The notes below the pieces were generated by a model. The model was not told where the DNA came from. It worked only from the letters and a program-made list of their open reading frames with translations, and searched no databases. 64,000 nt of DNA from Streptomyces sp. NBC_01298. Lineage in GTDB: Bacteria; Actinomycetota; Actinomycetes; Streptomycetales; Streptomycetaceae. Positions 8,761-17,755 of this stretch are shown here, piece by piece. The position numbers and the translations under genes are program-made. Within the stretch, counting starts at the first letter, position 1, and each line of letters starts with the position of its first letter. The stretch lies in contig NZ_CP108414.1 in the NCBI RefSeq assembly GCF_035978755.1, positions 8,968,272 to 9,032,271 on the forward strand, written 5' to 3'.

Positions 8761-8901
8761 AGCCCGGTTGGCCGTGGCAGGAACGGCACCAAGTACCACC
8801 TGATCACCGACGCCACCGGCATTGCGGTTGCCGCCACCCTGACCGGCGGCAACCGCAACTGCTCGCTCATCTGCTGGCGACGCCTGAAGTCATTCCGATA
8901 G
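8761..8901 (+). pseudogene. Internal fragment of an IS5-type transposase
   Basis: The frame reads SPVGRGRNGTKYHLITDATG and then LTGGNRN. This is the central block of IS5-family transposases (usually GRxGTKHHLxTDxxGxPL...GGNRHD). A TAG ends it at 8901, and the expected downstream catalytic region is absent. Confidence 0.75.
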
Positions 8902-9118
8902 CAGTTCTCAACCGTGTAGTGACTGGTGCGTCAGCCGGGGTCGTTGGCCGGTGGAGCTGCGAAGTCGTCGGGTCTCTGTTCTGGCGTTGCGCCGCTGGCT
9001 GCCCCCGACGAACTCGCGGGCACGCGCCGCGACCGATCAGGGACGCCAGCAGGGCCGGCCCCGCCGCGAAACTGGGCGCGTTTCCGGCGGTCGGCACGGC
9101 TTGCGGGGGGTGCGGGGC

Positions 9119-9910
9119 CTATTGCTCCCAGGGCGGCTTCCCCTCAAATGCCAGGTGGTGTACGTCGAAGAGGATCGCTGCCTCGACACCGAGCGCGGGG
9201 CCCCCCATCCGCGCCGCCCAAGTCAAAAACGGGCGGGGTTCGAAGCTCTGCTCTCCCAGTCCGCTGGTGTATTCGGCGTGGGCGGACAGTGACGCGATGC
9301 CGCGTTCCAGGGGTTGGCCGGTGACGTCCACGGCGTGGGTGGGGTGTTCGGGGCCGGCCATACACACCAGGCGGACGCCGCCCCAGGGATCAAGGCCTTC
9401 GTCGGTCAGTTCCGGGAAGATCCAGCGGTTGCCCGCGTCCCTCGCGGCGTCCAGGGTGGCGAGGCCGACCGCGCGGTGATCGGCCTGGTTGGTGACACCG
9501 GCGATCATCCGAACGGTGAACGCGCCGGTCACCACTACCTCGGGCCGGTGCCGGCGGATCGCGCGCACGATGTCGCGGCGCAGGTCGGGGCCGTACTCCA
9601 CCACGCCGTCGCGATGGTCGAGGAACTCCACCGTGTCCACGCCGACCTCGCGGGCTCCGGCCCGCTCCTCGGCCTCGCGCAGCGGTCCGGCCTCGGCGGG
9701 GTGCAGAGCGTCGATGCCTGCTTCACCACGGGTGGCGAGGAGGTACGTCACCCGCTTGCCCTGAGCGGTCCAGCGGGCGACGGCCGAGGCCGCCCCGTAC
9801 TCGATGTCGTCCGGATGCGCGGCCACGGCCAGACACCGCTCCCAGTCCTCCGGAAGCGGCGGCAGCAGGCTCTGCGGGCCGAACGCGGCCGTTTCGTCTC
9901 GCGTCGTCAT
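9119..9910 (-). CDS. PIG-L/LmbE-type zinc deacetylase
   Basis: A 263-residue member of the GlcNAc-PI de-N-acetylase family, which removes acetyl groups from N-acetylglucosaminyl substrates; the mycothiol enzymes MshB and Mca belong here. The zinc and catalytic motif AHPDDIEYG is at residues 31-39 (H32, D34, D35), and the third zinc ligand lies in DHRAVG (H145). The length and the Rossmann-like order match the family. The start ATG 9910 is chosen because coding bias begins there; the upstream in-frame extension is Arg-rich and overlaps a plus-strand lipoprotein region. The substrate cannot be told from sequence, and no mycothiol gene is adjacent. It stands alone between an IS-scarred region and a small lipoprotein gene. 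Confidence 0.88.
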   Translation of the reverse strand: MTTRDETAAFGPQSLLPPLPEDWERCLAVAAHPDDIEYGAASAVARWTAQGKRVTYLLATRGEAGIDALHPAEAGPLREAEERAGAREVGVDTVEFLDHRDGVVEYGPDLRRDIVRAIRRHRPEVVVTGAFTVRMIAGVTNQADHRAVGLATLDAARDAGNRWIFPELTDEGLDPWGGVRLVCMAGPEHPTHAVDVTGQPLERGIASLSAHAEYTSGLGEQSFEPRPFLTWAARMGGPALGVEAAILFDVHHLAFEGKPPWEQ

Positions 9911-10114
9911 GCACTGATAGTGGCGGTCCGACTTCCCCGATCCGCAGAGGCGCGCGTGTTGGCTGTCCTCCGGGGCGTACGGGGCGACGCAGCCGCGTAG
10001 TGGCCTTCCGGAGAGGCGAAGGTCCTGTGAACAGGGGGCCGGACCGGTCGGGAACCGTTCGGCGGGATCGGGCGTGAGATCGGGATGGGCGGTCGGCTGG
10101 TGGAGGGGAATCTG

Positions 10115-10450
10115 ATGACGTCGCGAGCGATGGCGGGCGCGGCAGCTGTTTCGGCATGCGTGGCGCTGCTGACGTGCGGGTGCGGTCCGGACGAAGCGAA
10201 GGAGAGCGCCGTCGCGAAGCCTTCGCCGCCGTCCGCGTCCACACCATCGAACGTTCCGTCGGGCACGCCGTCCGCGTCCGCCGGAACCGGACAGCCATCG
10301 GCCCCCGTGGGCGCTGACCTGCCCGCGCCCAGGACGAAGGAGCGCGCGATCCAGCGGTACGAGCAGTACCTCCACGCCCTCGGTCGTGAGGACATCGGCA
10401 CGGTCTGCGAGGTGTCAGGGCCAGGAGCGAACATCACCGACGGGAAGTAG
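10115..10450 (+). CDS. Small lipoprotein-like protein, probably shortened
   Basis: A 111-residue exported protein. ATG 10115 follows GGAGGGG. A signal peptide (residues ~1-22) ends in a possible lipobox around LLTCGCG. A Ser/Pro/Ala-rich linker spans ~25-70, and the folded part starts at ERAIQRYEQYLHALGRED. The chain stops at ATDGK-like residues soon after VCEVSGP, where related Streptomyces lipoproteins seem to continue, so the C-terminus may be lost. The exact lipid-modified Cys is unclear because the lipobox is atypical. Confidence 0.5.
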   Translation: MTSRAMAGAAAVSACVALLTCGCGPDEAKESAVAKPSPPSASTPSNVPSGTPSASAGTGQPSAPVGADLPAPRTKERAIQRYEQYLHALGREDIGTVCEVSGPGANITDGK

Positions 10451-10794
10451 CGCTCCATTCGCGGAGACCCGCCAGAGGCTCCAGGCTCCAGGCTGCCGAG
10501 GCCGAACGGCCGGCGCCCGGCCCGGCTGGTGATCACTCCAGCAGGTTCACGGGGTGCTCGAACGGGCCGGGGAAGGCGGGCCGCGCGCCGTGGTGATGCG
10601 CGGAGCGAGCCGGGCTGCTCTATCCCACAGCTGGGACGTCGTCAGGAGCGTGAGCGGTCGCCGCTGAGAAGGCTGCCTGTAGACGATGACGGCAGGCGCA
10701 GGAGCCGGCCGATCCCCCTGCCGTCTCCAGACTGTCTTCAGGCAGCGGGACTTCCGGGAGCTCGGGCTCCGAGGGCAGGGGTGGTGGCAGCGTC
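10451..10794. other. Non-coding stretch
   Basis: No convincing gene. A long minus-strand frame (about 10547-11515) covers it and the two following features, but it is an antisense shadow rich in Arg/Pro/Ser. The last part merges in frame with the Excalibur remnant (GTSGSSGSEG linker residues) but has no start codon. Confidence 0.35.
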
Positions 10795-11079
10795 CACTAC
10801 CAGAACTGCACAGCTGTCCGGGATGCTGGCGCGGCGCCGATCCGGCGTGGCGATGCCGGGTACGGCTCACACCTCGACCGGGACGGCGACGGCGTGGCCT
10901 GCGAGTGGCGACCCGCTGACCGCCCACTCTCTGCCCGGCCGTCTGTCCAGCCTGCGTCCGGCCGACTGCAGGGCGCGTTGGGTCCGAAGGGGCGGCGCAG
11001 CGTCCGGCCGCTGAAAGGGGGTCTGGGAAAATTTTGGCGCACACCCGCCAGTAAGCGGGCAGACCGCTTGCGGATTTGA
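10795..11079 (+). pseudogene. Excalibur calcium-binding domain remnant
   Basis: Residues HYQNCTAVRDAGAAPIRRGD followed by YGSHLDRDGDGVACE form an almost complete Excalibur domain: the paired Cys (C5 and the terminal ACE) and the DRDGDG calcium loop. The frame is open upstream only to a TGA near 10684, with a Gly/Ser linker and no start. Downstream it runs on past the usual ACE end into unrelated sequence. It is the 3' piece of a secreted Excalibur protein. Confidence 0.65.
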
Positions 11080-11125
11080 TAGTTCTGGCCCGAGCTGGCG
11101 GACCGGTTGCGCCGTCGGGATTGGG

Positions 11126-11311
11126 GTGAGGGCCGTGCGCGAGGCTGCCCGTCCGCGGGTTGTTGTCTGCCCGTACTGCAAGGCCACGGACCGGGACGGC
11201 GACGCGAGGACGCTGTTCGCTGCCGGCGGTGTGCTGTCGGTGACCTGGCACGTCCGCGGATGTCCGCACTTGGCTGCCGACCGGATCCTCGCCGAGGCGC
11301 CCGGCCGGTGA
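11126..11311 (+). CDS. Small protein with CPYC motif
   Basis: A 61-residue protein with a CPYC motif (residues 15-18), a downstream HVRGC (Cys 46) and His residues. This pattern may bind zinc, although a fourth ligand is not obvious. GTG 11126 or GTG 11135 could start it; a GG-rich site precedes both. Coding bias is good and the protein ends in a normal stop. I do not recognise a family. Confidence 0.45.
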   Translation: MRAVREAARPRVVVCPYCKATDRDGDARTLFAAGGVLSVTWHVRGCPHLAADRILAEAPGR

Positions 11312-11520
11312 CCGGCCTGACGAAGCGACTGCGCCTGCAGCCGGATCACGCTGCCGGCTCCCAGCCATGCCCGGGCCCTGGTGCATCAGCCGTTTGGCCG
11401 AGGGCTGGGTCGACTTGAGGAACGTGTCCAAGTCCGAACCGGCTGCGTGTGCGCATTGATCTCCTTCGTGTGAGCAGAAGCGATGGAACGAGCCGCTTAC
11501 CCCCTTGGAGGGCAAAGACG

Positions 11521-11835
11521 ATGGCAGACGACACGCAGACGGGGAATGTCTCCTCGGACGGCATTCCCGCGGGCGAGCAGATCATTGCCGCGCTGGACAG
11601 GCTTCCCGCACCCATGGTGGTGGCCCTGAAGCAGTTGATGCTCTCGTTCGGTTTCCCGGCGTCGGGCACCGTCAATGAGATGCCTCCCGGTGTCGCCCCC
11701 GCGCTGACCGCGATCGCGGACGCGTTCTACGGAAGCACCTCGGGCGGGCGGGCGGGCTCGCCGGGTGGGGGAACTCCGGCCTTCCCCAGCACGCCCCCGC
11801 TGCCTCCGCCCCCTCCCGGTGTGATCACCGGCTAG
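11521..11835 (+). CDS. Small acidic protein of unknown function
   Basis: A 104-residue protein starting at ATG 11521 behind GGAGGG (11504-11509). It has a hydrophilic start (ADDTQTGNVSSDG), a mainly helical middle (EQIIAALDRLPAPMVVALKQ, then a Phe/Gly patch) and a Gly/Pro-rich tail ending PLPPPPPGVITG. There is no signal peptide or membrane segment. It is a stand-alone gene with no recognisable family. Confidence 0.6.
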   Translation: MADDTQTGNVSSDGIPAGEQIIAALDRLPAPMVVALKQLMLSFGFPASGTVNEMPPGVAPALTAIADAFYGSTSGGRAGSPGGGTPAFPSTPPLPPPPPGVITG

Positions 11836-12099
11836 AGGCAGCGGAGGAATCAGACGCGTTCGCTGCTGGCCTGTCTTGGACGCTGGACCCCAAATCCCCC
11901 TGTAAGGACGGCCGGAGCGGCGGCCACCCCGGCCGACGCGCGACGAAGGACCCGGGCCGGCTCCGCCGATCAGCGTGCCAGTCCGGTCTCCGTGGACAGG
12001 ATGGCCACGCTGCGACTGACCAGGGGGCCGGTCCGCGGTTTTGGGGTCGTGGAGTAGTGGGAGCTGCGGATGTGCCGGGGTCGTGGTGGCATCGGTGGG

Positions 12100-12279
12100 G
12101 TGAAGGATCCATTCGGTTGTGATGAGCCGGCGCTGTTGGCCCGGGCGGCGGGCGTGGACCGGGCTGCCGCCCGTCGCGCCGTCGCCTCCCGGGCTGTCGA
12201 TGTCGCCGACCTCGACGTTCTGCTGGACATCCTCGGCTTGCGGCCCGAGGACGACCCTCCGGAAGAAGGCGGGCCCTGA
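12100..12279 (+). CDS. Small helical acidic protein
   Basis: A 59-residue protein from GTG 12100 (GGTGGGG just upstream) with an all-helical look (EPALLARAAGVDRAAARRAV, then DVADLDVLLDILGL) and an acidic tail ending EEGGP. The third codon positions are strongly G/C. A regulatory or DNA-associated small protein is possible, but nothing specific can be said. Confidence 0.4.
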   Translation: MKDPFGCDEPALLARAAGVDRAAARRAVASRAVDVADLDVLLDILGLRPEDDPPEEGGP

Positions 12280-12540
12280 CTGGACGGGCCCGGGCGCCGG
12301 GGGAGTGGGCGTGCGGTGTGCCTACGGGAAAGGGCGTGGGCCGGTTGCCCGGGACACGCCTGCGCAGCTGTCGCCGGTCGGGTGGTGTCGCTGTCGTGCG
12401 CTGGGGCAGGCGCGACGCGCAGGGGGAGAAATTCTCCTGCCCGCCGATCGCCGGCGGGGATCCGAGTACGGGACGGACTTCTTCGATGTCGCAGGTGAAG
12501 GAATCGATCGAGGTTGATGTGCCGGTGACGACGGCCTAAG

Positions 12541-12712
12541 GACTGTCCCGTAAATGATCTTCTGGTTGCCTCAGGCATGGTGGGCCGCCGTGCGGCTCAC
12601 TTCCCTATGAGGCGCGGGCGAGGTTGTGCATCCGGCGATCCCGAGCATGGCGTGGTGGACGCCATCGCCCTTGAGGCGGCAGTCGCGGAGGATCTTCCAG
12701 GTCTTCACACCC
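12541..12712 (-). mobile_element. IS5-type element end with transposase tail
   Basis: On the minus strand the frame VKTWKILRDCRLKGDGVHHA then MLGIA, and after a one-base slip MHNLARAS and a stop, is the C-terminus of an IS5-group transposase. It is followed at 12541 by GGACTGTCCCGTAAA, a terminal-repeat-like sequence seen at the ends of such elements. Only this end of the element remains. Confidence 0.6.
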
Positions 12713-12720
12713 CTCGCCGA

Positions 12721-13337
12721 TCACCGGATGCGCCGCATCCGCCGCGCTCCTGGTGGTGGGGGAATCTGGTAGGCGTACGCCCAGGGCTCGTCGTGGTGCT
12801 GCTCCAGTTCTCCGGCGGTCGCTGGGGCCGCCTCCAGGCGGCCTCTTGCTTCCCTCGGCATCGATACGGCCACGCACGCCAGACTCGTGCCTTCGTAGTG
12901 GAGGCCTGCCAAAGCGTCGACGAGTCCTACGTCCGCCTGCACGGGTGTTCGCTCCACCAGGGTCAGCCCGCGCACTCCTGCGGGCGTCTCGAACAGGGCG
13001 GGTACCGGTCCGGCCAGGCCGAGCCGCCCGGTGACCAGCACCCAACCGGATGTTTCAGGGATCCGCACCGGCAGCGGAAGGGCCCGCGCAATGTCCGGCC
13101 GGTCGGACCAGACGGCTCCCCACGACGCGGTTGTCCCGTCCTGTAGCGAGTCCACGACATGCCGAGCCGGCTCGGCAACCACACGCGGTGCCCCGAGACC
13201 GCCGCCCGGTGCAGGGGCCGCCCTCCGCTCCACGCTTCCGGATCGGCACCCTCATCAAGGGCCGTGCCACGTCGGCGTGGTCTGCCCTGCCCTCCCATCC
13301 AGGCATCCTTACGACCCGTCACCGGTCCTTCTTCCAT
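12721..13337 (-). pseudogene. Ankyrin-repeat protein, frameshifted
   Basis: Two minus-strand frames must be joined to read one protein. The 5' part contains ALDEGADPEAWSGGRPLHRAA, an ankyrin repeat core. The 3' part contains DRPDIARALPLPVRIPETSG, a second degenerate repeat, and then the family tail (GRLGLAGPVPALFETP, LHYEGTSLACVAV, ARGRLEAAPATAGEL). That tail order is typical of short Streptomyces ankyrin proteins of unknown role. At least one frameshift lies around 13150-13230, so the gene is most likely dead unless the assembly is wrong. Confidence 0.6.
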
Positions 13338-13404
13338 GCGAATCGGGCCGGCTGTCGGATGAGTGGAGCGCGGCCCGGTGTCCTCGACCCCGTCAGCGTC
13401 CGGC

Positions 13405-14148
13405 TCACAGGATCAGGCGGGAGCCAAGTATGGGCAGCAGCCGGTCCGTCAGTATGCGGCGGGCTGGTTCGGAGGACAGCCACAGGAGTTTGTGGCGGCT
13501 GCCGTCCGTCATCCTCATGGAAAGGCCGGACGCGGTGAGACCGCGGTGCAGACGGGCGTGGGTGATGCCGTCGAAGGGGATGATCTTGTTGGTGTGGTGG
13601 CCTCTTAGGACGGCCGCCGGGTCGTAGCCGATCACGGTGGTGGCGGTGTGTTCCGGCACGCCGGGGCTAAGTGAGTGCACGACGGAGTCGAGGGATCCGC
13701 CACGCATGCGGACCAGGGAGTCCGGCAGCAGCCACAACTCGCCGTGCAACCAGTCGAGCCAGCCCGTTGTGCAACTGGTGGCAAGCAACTGGGCATGCTG
13801 CAGCTTCAGGCCGTTTGCGCGCTGGACGGCGTGGTCCAGAAGGGTGTCCCATGCTTCGAGTGAGCGGACACTTACGCGCTCCTTCACCCACCCCACGGGT
13901 GCGTGGTAGGCCAGACTTGCCGTCCCGTCGGGCTGCAACTCGATGGACAGGACCACGCCCCAGTCCGGTCCTGTCATCTGTACGGCAAGGCCGTCTGGGT
14001 CCGTAGCCGGCCCGTGCTCGGCCGGTGCATAGGAATCCGTTTGATGCCGCCACAGGGCAGGCGATACGTACAAGCCCTCCGCGAGCCACCGCTCCCTGTG
14101 GAGGGCCAGGCGTGCGCCGGCCAGATGCATGTCTATTCGCTGTTTCAT
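13405..14148 (-). CDS. Hypothetical protein, 247 residues
   Basis: Coding bias is strong from ATG 14148 (MKQRIDMHLAGARLALHRER). The protein is soluble, without a signal peptide. It has alternating beta-like segments (GVVLSIELQPDGTASLAYHA) and a tryptophan-rich middle (GWLDWLHGELWLLPD). The C-terminal ~90 residues (TNKIIPFDGITHARLHRGLT, TDGSRHKLLWLSS) resemble a PH-like fold of the kind that begins by testing membrane or ligand contact, but this is only a shape impression. It lies alone, opposite the ankyrin remnant and an IS21 scar. Confidence 0.65.
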   Translation of the reverse strand: MKQRIDMHLAGARLALHRERWLAEGLYVSPALWRHQTDSYAPAEHGPATDPDGLAVQMTGPDWGVVLSIELQPDGTASLAYHAPVGWVKERVSVRSLEAWDTLLDHAVQRANGLKLQHAQLLATSCTTGWLDWLHGELWLLPDSLVRMRGGSLDSVVHSLSPGVPEHTATTVIGYDPAAVLRGHHTNKIIPFDGITHARLHRGLTASGLSMRMTDGSRHKLLWLSSEPARRILTDRLLPILGSRLIL

Positions 14149-14370
14149 CCCCACGGCGTCGTCTTGTCGAGAGGAACCACAAGGCCGACACCGTCGTCCG
14201 CGATGGCGAGCGTGAAGTTCATGTACTGATTGGCCACCGACCGCCCGGTGTCCTCGAGGTCGGCAGCGGTGGCCCCCGAAAGCTCCATGGCCAAACGGTA
14301 CCCTTCCCCGTCGTTCGACCGTCGAGAGAACCCTCGGCTGGCTCATGAACCACCGCAGCCTCGCCCGCGA

Positions 14371-14667
14371 CTAGGAAAGGTGCCCACACCGCTCCGAAGC
14401 CATGATCCACCTCACGATGAACAACAGCGCGACCCGCAGACTCACCGCCGAATCCACCCCGGCTTGGCGTGGACTATGAATCGCACTCAACCCGGCAACC
14501 TGGGATGAAACATCGGACGAAAGTGACCTCTTAGGCGGTCGCTCCGAGTGCAACGGGGCCCGCACCGTGTTGCGGGCCACCCCCAGTCGCCGCGAGGTCT
14601 CCTTGATGGGCACACCTTCCGCTCGATGCAGTCGGCGTATCTCTGCCCAGTCCTCCACGTTCAGCAC
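14371..14667 (-). pseudogene. IS21-type IstA transposase, N-terminal fragment
   Basis: The first ~45 residues (MLNVEDWAEIRRLHRAEGVP, then KETSRRLGVARNTVRA) are the helix-turn-helix start of IS21-family IstA. After RPPKR the frame loses similarity and soon ends. IstA normally has over 400 residues, so only the DNA-binding N-terminus remains. Confidence 0.8.
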
Positions 14668-14735
14668 CCTCCAAGAGTCCGGAGGGGGTCAAGATTCGGA
14701 GACTGCCAGGGGGTCAGTTTTCACGAAGCAGCGAC
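14668..14735 (-). mobile_element. IS21-type element terminus
   Basis: Directly upstream of the IstA start the minus strand reads CTGACCCCCTGGCAGTC and then TCTTGACCCCCTCCGG. These repeated TGACCCCCT blocks are typical of IS21 left ends, where they serve as transposase binding sites. Confidence 0.55.
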
Positions 14736-14752
14736 AACGGCCGCCGCAGTCC

Positions 14753-14860
14753 TTCGTGGAGGCCGTGCTCGCTGTCGCCCTTGACACATGGGCCGCCACA
14801 CGGTGGCCCGACGTCCTCTTTCCCGGGGTTCCGGATGACGCCGCACGCATGCTGGAGTAG
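14753..14860 (+). pseudogene. 3' remnant of an unrecognised gene
   Basis: The last ~35 codons of an open frame (FVEAVLAVALDTWAATRWPD, ending PDDAARMLE) have good codon bias but no plausible start; upstream is the IS21 terminus. It is probably the tail of a gene cut by that element. Confidence 0.3.
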
Positions 14861-15162
14861 CAGCGAGCGCGGTCACGTCCGCAGTGAGAGCCGGATCGAG
14901 GCGACCCTAGCCGTCCCGCGAAAAAGGTAGGCACGCTTTTCCCTGCCCGCACACTCCGCCTACCGAGACGCAGACCTCGGCGCACCCGCCGACGGCGGCC
15001 CGGTAGCGGGTCCCTTTCAGGTCTACCATCCGTCGGGCAAGGCCTTGCTCGCTCCTTCCGCGCGAGGCTCCGCGGCAGAGCCGCCAGTCCTTCATGTGGG
15101 CGCGGCTCACGTTGCGGCGGCGTGCGCCGCGCGGGGCAGCCCGGCAGGGGGGATCCTTGAGT
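14861..15162. other. Intergenic stretch
   Basis: No frame on either strand shows steady coding bias. The last bases contain the GGGGGGAT ribosome binding site of the next small secreted protein. Confidence 0.35.
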
Positions 15163-15396
15163 ATGGTCACCATCCGCTACCCGGGGGGATGCGGCATTGG
15201 CCGGCGTCTGGCTGGCTTCGTCGCCGTAGCTTTCCTCGCGGCGGTGGGCGGTTTTGCCGGACCCTCCGCGGTAGCCCATCCGGCCACCGCGGCATCGGGC
15301 CTGGCCTGGGGGCAGTCATACACCTACGCGAACGGGCTGGCCGTCACCGTCGCACCGCCCGCACCTTTCAGTCCCAGTGAAACCTCCGCAGGATAG
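15163..15396 (+). pseudogene. Secreted protein truncated after its signal peptide
   Basis: ATG 15163 follows AGGGGGGAT. A signal peptide covers residues ~1-42 (twin basic start, Ala/Val/Gly core, ending AHPATAAS). Only ~35 mature residues follow (GLAWGQSYTYANGLAVTVAP) before a TAG. GLAVTV.APxPFxPSETSAG is the opening of DUF4352-like secreted immunoglobulin-fold domains, which normally run another ~100 residues. I therefore call it truncated. The fragment at 15518 may be more of the same decayed locus. Confidence 0.5.
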
Positions 15397-15517
15397 ACGC
15401 GGGGGTCGAGGCGCAGGTTTTCCTCCTTCACCCGGCCTACTGAGGTGGTGTCGGCGTGTACATGAACGTGCTCAGCCACGTACGAATGAACGTGCCCACT
15501 TCCTGACGTGGTGAGGG

Positions 15518-15715
15518 TTGCGGCTGGGCAGCCCCTACACCGTCAAGAACGAGACCCGCTACGAGGTACCCGCCGGCGCGTGGGGAAGTGTGCAGGCCTA
15601 CCCTCTATGCGATCTGTCCCAGGGCGAGGTCTACAACCTGTGGGGTCCGGACACAGGGAAGGACGCCTACGGCTACAAGCCGGTGGGCGTCTGCTTCAAT
15701 TCGTGGAACCAGTGA
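15518..15715 (+). pseudogene. Partial gene for a small extracellular-type protein
   Basis: The 65-codon frame contains GSPYTVKNETRYEVPAGAWG and SVQAYPLCDLSQGEVYNLWG, and ends GVCFNSWNQ. It has two Cys and many aromatic residues, and coding bias is good. No proper start or signal peptide is present (a TTG begins the open frame), so the 5' end appears lost. I do not recognise the family. Confidence 0.35.
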
Positions 15716-15754
15716 TCAGAGTCTGACCATACGACGTAAGTAAGGGTGGCCTTG

Positions 15755-16366
15755 ATGGCTAAGATAATGAGGACTTTAGCCATCGGGGCTGCCCTGATTG
15801 CGCTGACAGCTGGATGCGATTCCGGTAAATCGCCTGACGGGAACTCTACTCCGAGCGGAGAACGCAACACTCCACTGACCGAGTTGAATTCGATTTCGGT
15901 GGATGACGATCCGCTAGGCGATCTGAAGGATCACCCTCATATCCTGTCTGAGGTTCAGTACGGAGACGTCCGTCTCATCGCCTACGCGACCAGCGACTCC
16001 TGCGGAATCGTCGCCACCCCGAAAAGCGACCCCCAGCACAGTGATATCCACCTCGTGTCGAAGTGGCCCTCACAGGGGCAGGGAACGGCCCCCTACCCGG
16101 CTGGCCCCTACAACAGCGCTTCGGGCAACGGCAGCGCGAAGGCCTGGGCCTCCCTGCTCTGCAGCAAGGACGCGATGGTGATCGAGTACGCCCTGGACTC
16201 GGCCAGTAGCAGCCCCGCAGAGATCCGCGGAGAAGCTACCGCCACGCCAGTGCCTGACAATCGGGCAGTCTCACGGATCATCATCGGAGATCCCGCGACC
16301 CGGCTGCAGATCCAGCACCAAGCCGACAAAACGGGGATCAACACCCCCAGTACCGGGCCGCGCTAG
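15755..16366 (+). CDS. Lipoprotein of unknown function
   Basis: A 203-residue lipoprotein. ATG 15755 lies 11 bases after AAGG; the upstream GTG 15746 is too close to that site. Residues 1-20 are a signal peptide with lipobox LTAGC, so Cys 21 is the predicted lipid anchor. The mature part is Ser/Asp-rich at first, then a globular domain with two Cys (SDSCGIVATPK, WASLLCSKDAM) that probably form a disulphide. Base composition is less GC-rich than the neighbours, which hints at separate acquisition. No family is recognised. Confidence 0.75.
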   Translation: MAKIMRTLAIGAALIALTAGCDSGKSPDGNSTPSGERNTPLTELNSISVDDDPLGDLKDHPHILSEVQYGDVRLIAYATSDSCGIVATPKSDPQHSDIHLVSKWPSQGQGTAPYPAGPYNSASGNGSAKAWASLLCSKDAMVIEYALDSASSSPAEIRGEATATPVPDNRAVSRIIIGDPATRLQIQHQADKTGINTPSTGPR

Positions 16367-16421
16367 AAGAGGCCATCGCCTCGATAGCTGACACCGGGGC
16401 ACGTGAGGCGGCCTAAGGACG

Positions 16422-16622
16422 GAGTACTACGGCCTGGCCATCGCGAAGATGCGGGCCGAGGGCCGCGCGGTCGACGACGAGCTCCTCGCGGACATCTCCC
16501 CGGCCCGCAGCGAGAACGTGAACTTCTTCGGCACCATCAACGTCGAGGTCGACACCGAGCTCGCCAAGCTCGACCCGGCCGGCTATCTGCCGCTGCGGCC
16601 CCGCCGACCGGACCGGCCCTGA
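16422..16622 (+). pseudogene. Tn3-family transposase C-terminal remnant (probable)
   Basis: The frame reads EYYGLAIAKMRAEGRAVDDE, then LLADISPARSENVNFFGTI and a Leu-rich end GYLPLRP before TGA. The order L.xLSPxxxxxxNxxG..., then PLRP, is the usual C-terminus of Tn3-type transposases. Another short in-frame tail (16339-16407) ends just before it. The catalytic region is absent. Confidence 0.5.
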
Positions 16623-16870
16623 AGCCATGGCCGATGTCGGGGTGCCGGGGCCGCCGAGAAGGAGAACCCGACGACCCGTCACCGAGGATCGAGATCAGAA
16701 GTTTGTGACTCCGGCGATCTGCCAGGGTGCTCCGACGCGGGTGGGGCTGCCGCCCTCCTCAACCACGCTCTGCAGTCCGGCGAAGCGGTTGCCGGACACG
16801 CGCGGTGATCAGCCGCTTGAACCGCGGACACGCGTGGCGGCTTTTGGGTTCACCTTGGCTGGCCCCCCAT

Positions 16871-17755
16871 TCAGCGGGCGGCCCGGTCTGCAGCTTCTCG
16901 GGTGATGTCGGCGTAGAGGCGGAAGAGGACCGGGCGGGCTTCGCCGCCGTCTCGTTCGTGCAGGGCCGCCCAGCACCGGGCGATGAGCTCCCGGGCCTGG
17001 GTGCCGGGCCAGGGCTGGGGCAGGAGCTGAGGCGGCAACAGCGGGTCGGGCTCCATGGCGCGGGTGAGTTCGGCGGCAAGCTCGACCGCGATGGTGAGCA
17101 GTGCGGACGCGGGGAGTCCGGCAGGGCCGGTGAGCCGGGCGAGGCGGGGCCGGGCGATGCGGCTGAGGCGGTGGTAGCGGTCGGCGATCTCCGGCAGGGA
17201 CCACAGCCGGCGGGCGAGTTCGACAGGCTCTTGGGTGTCGCCCCTGCGCAGGTCGGTCGTGGTGAGGAGGGTGAGCGCACTCTGGGCGCCGAGGCGTTGG
17301 GCCGCCTCTTCCACGTACGGTTCCCAGGCGTTGGCGCAGGCGTACAGTCCGCCCTGGAGCGGGGCGCCGCCGAGGTGGACGAGGGTTTCACGCAGGGCGT
17401 CCCGGGCCGTGCGCGCCGATTCGGGCACCGCGAAGGCGGCCAGGTGCCAGACACCGTCCCAGGGCGCGAGTCCGGCGTCCTGCCGGAACGCGTGCCGGAG
17501 GAAGTCCGCGTTGGGAGCCAGGGCCCGCGTGGTGTCCTCGGTCGCGTACAGCTGCGCCTTGCGGCCACGGCCCTCGTGGGTGAAGCGGCCCTCGGCCACG
17601 AGGCGTTTGACGCACAGCCGCACCTGCTGGTCGCTCATGCCCAGGGTGTTGGCGACGGTGTAGAGCTCGTCCGCGCCGACGGTGCCGTCCTCGCGGATCA
17701 GCGCGTGGACGAGCATGCGGGTGGGGACCTCGACGTGGTCCGCCTCGGTGCTCAC
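16871..17755 (-). CDS. PaaX-family transcriptional regulator
   Basis: A 294-residue protein. GTG 17755 overlaps the stop of the acetyltransferase gene (GTGA), so the two form one operon. Residues ~8-75 form an N-terminal winged helix (IREDGTVGADELYTVANTLG, SDQQVRLCVKRLVAEGRFT). The PaaX central and C-terminal domains follow (DGVWHLAAFAVPESARTARD, LYACANAWEPYVEEAA, TLLTTTDLRRGD). PaaX regulators are ligand-responsive repressors, classically of phenylacetate catabolism. Here no such pathway is adjacent, so the targets are more likely its own operon and the divergent hydrolase, through the dyad at 18426-18467. Confidence 0.85.
   Translation of the reverse strand: MSTEADHVEVPTRMLVHALIREDGTVGADELYTVANTLGMSDQQVRLCVKRLVAEGRFTHEGRGRKAQLYATEDTTRALAPNADFLRHAFRQDAGLAPWDGVWHLAAFAVPESARTARDALRETLVHLGGAPLQGGLYACANAWEPYVEEAAQRLGAQSALTLLTTTDLRRGDTQEPVELARRLWSLPEIADRYHRLSRIARPRLARLTGPAGLPASALLTIAVELAAELTRAMEPDPLLPPQLLPQPWPGTQARELIARCWAALHERDGGEARPVLFRLYADITREAADRAAR

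Noticed and set aside
10547..11515. 322-codon minus-strand frame
   Set aside because: It runs antisense across the Excalibur remnant and the CPYC protein, is Pro/Arg/Ser-rich and has no coding bias of its own.
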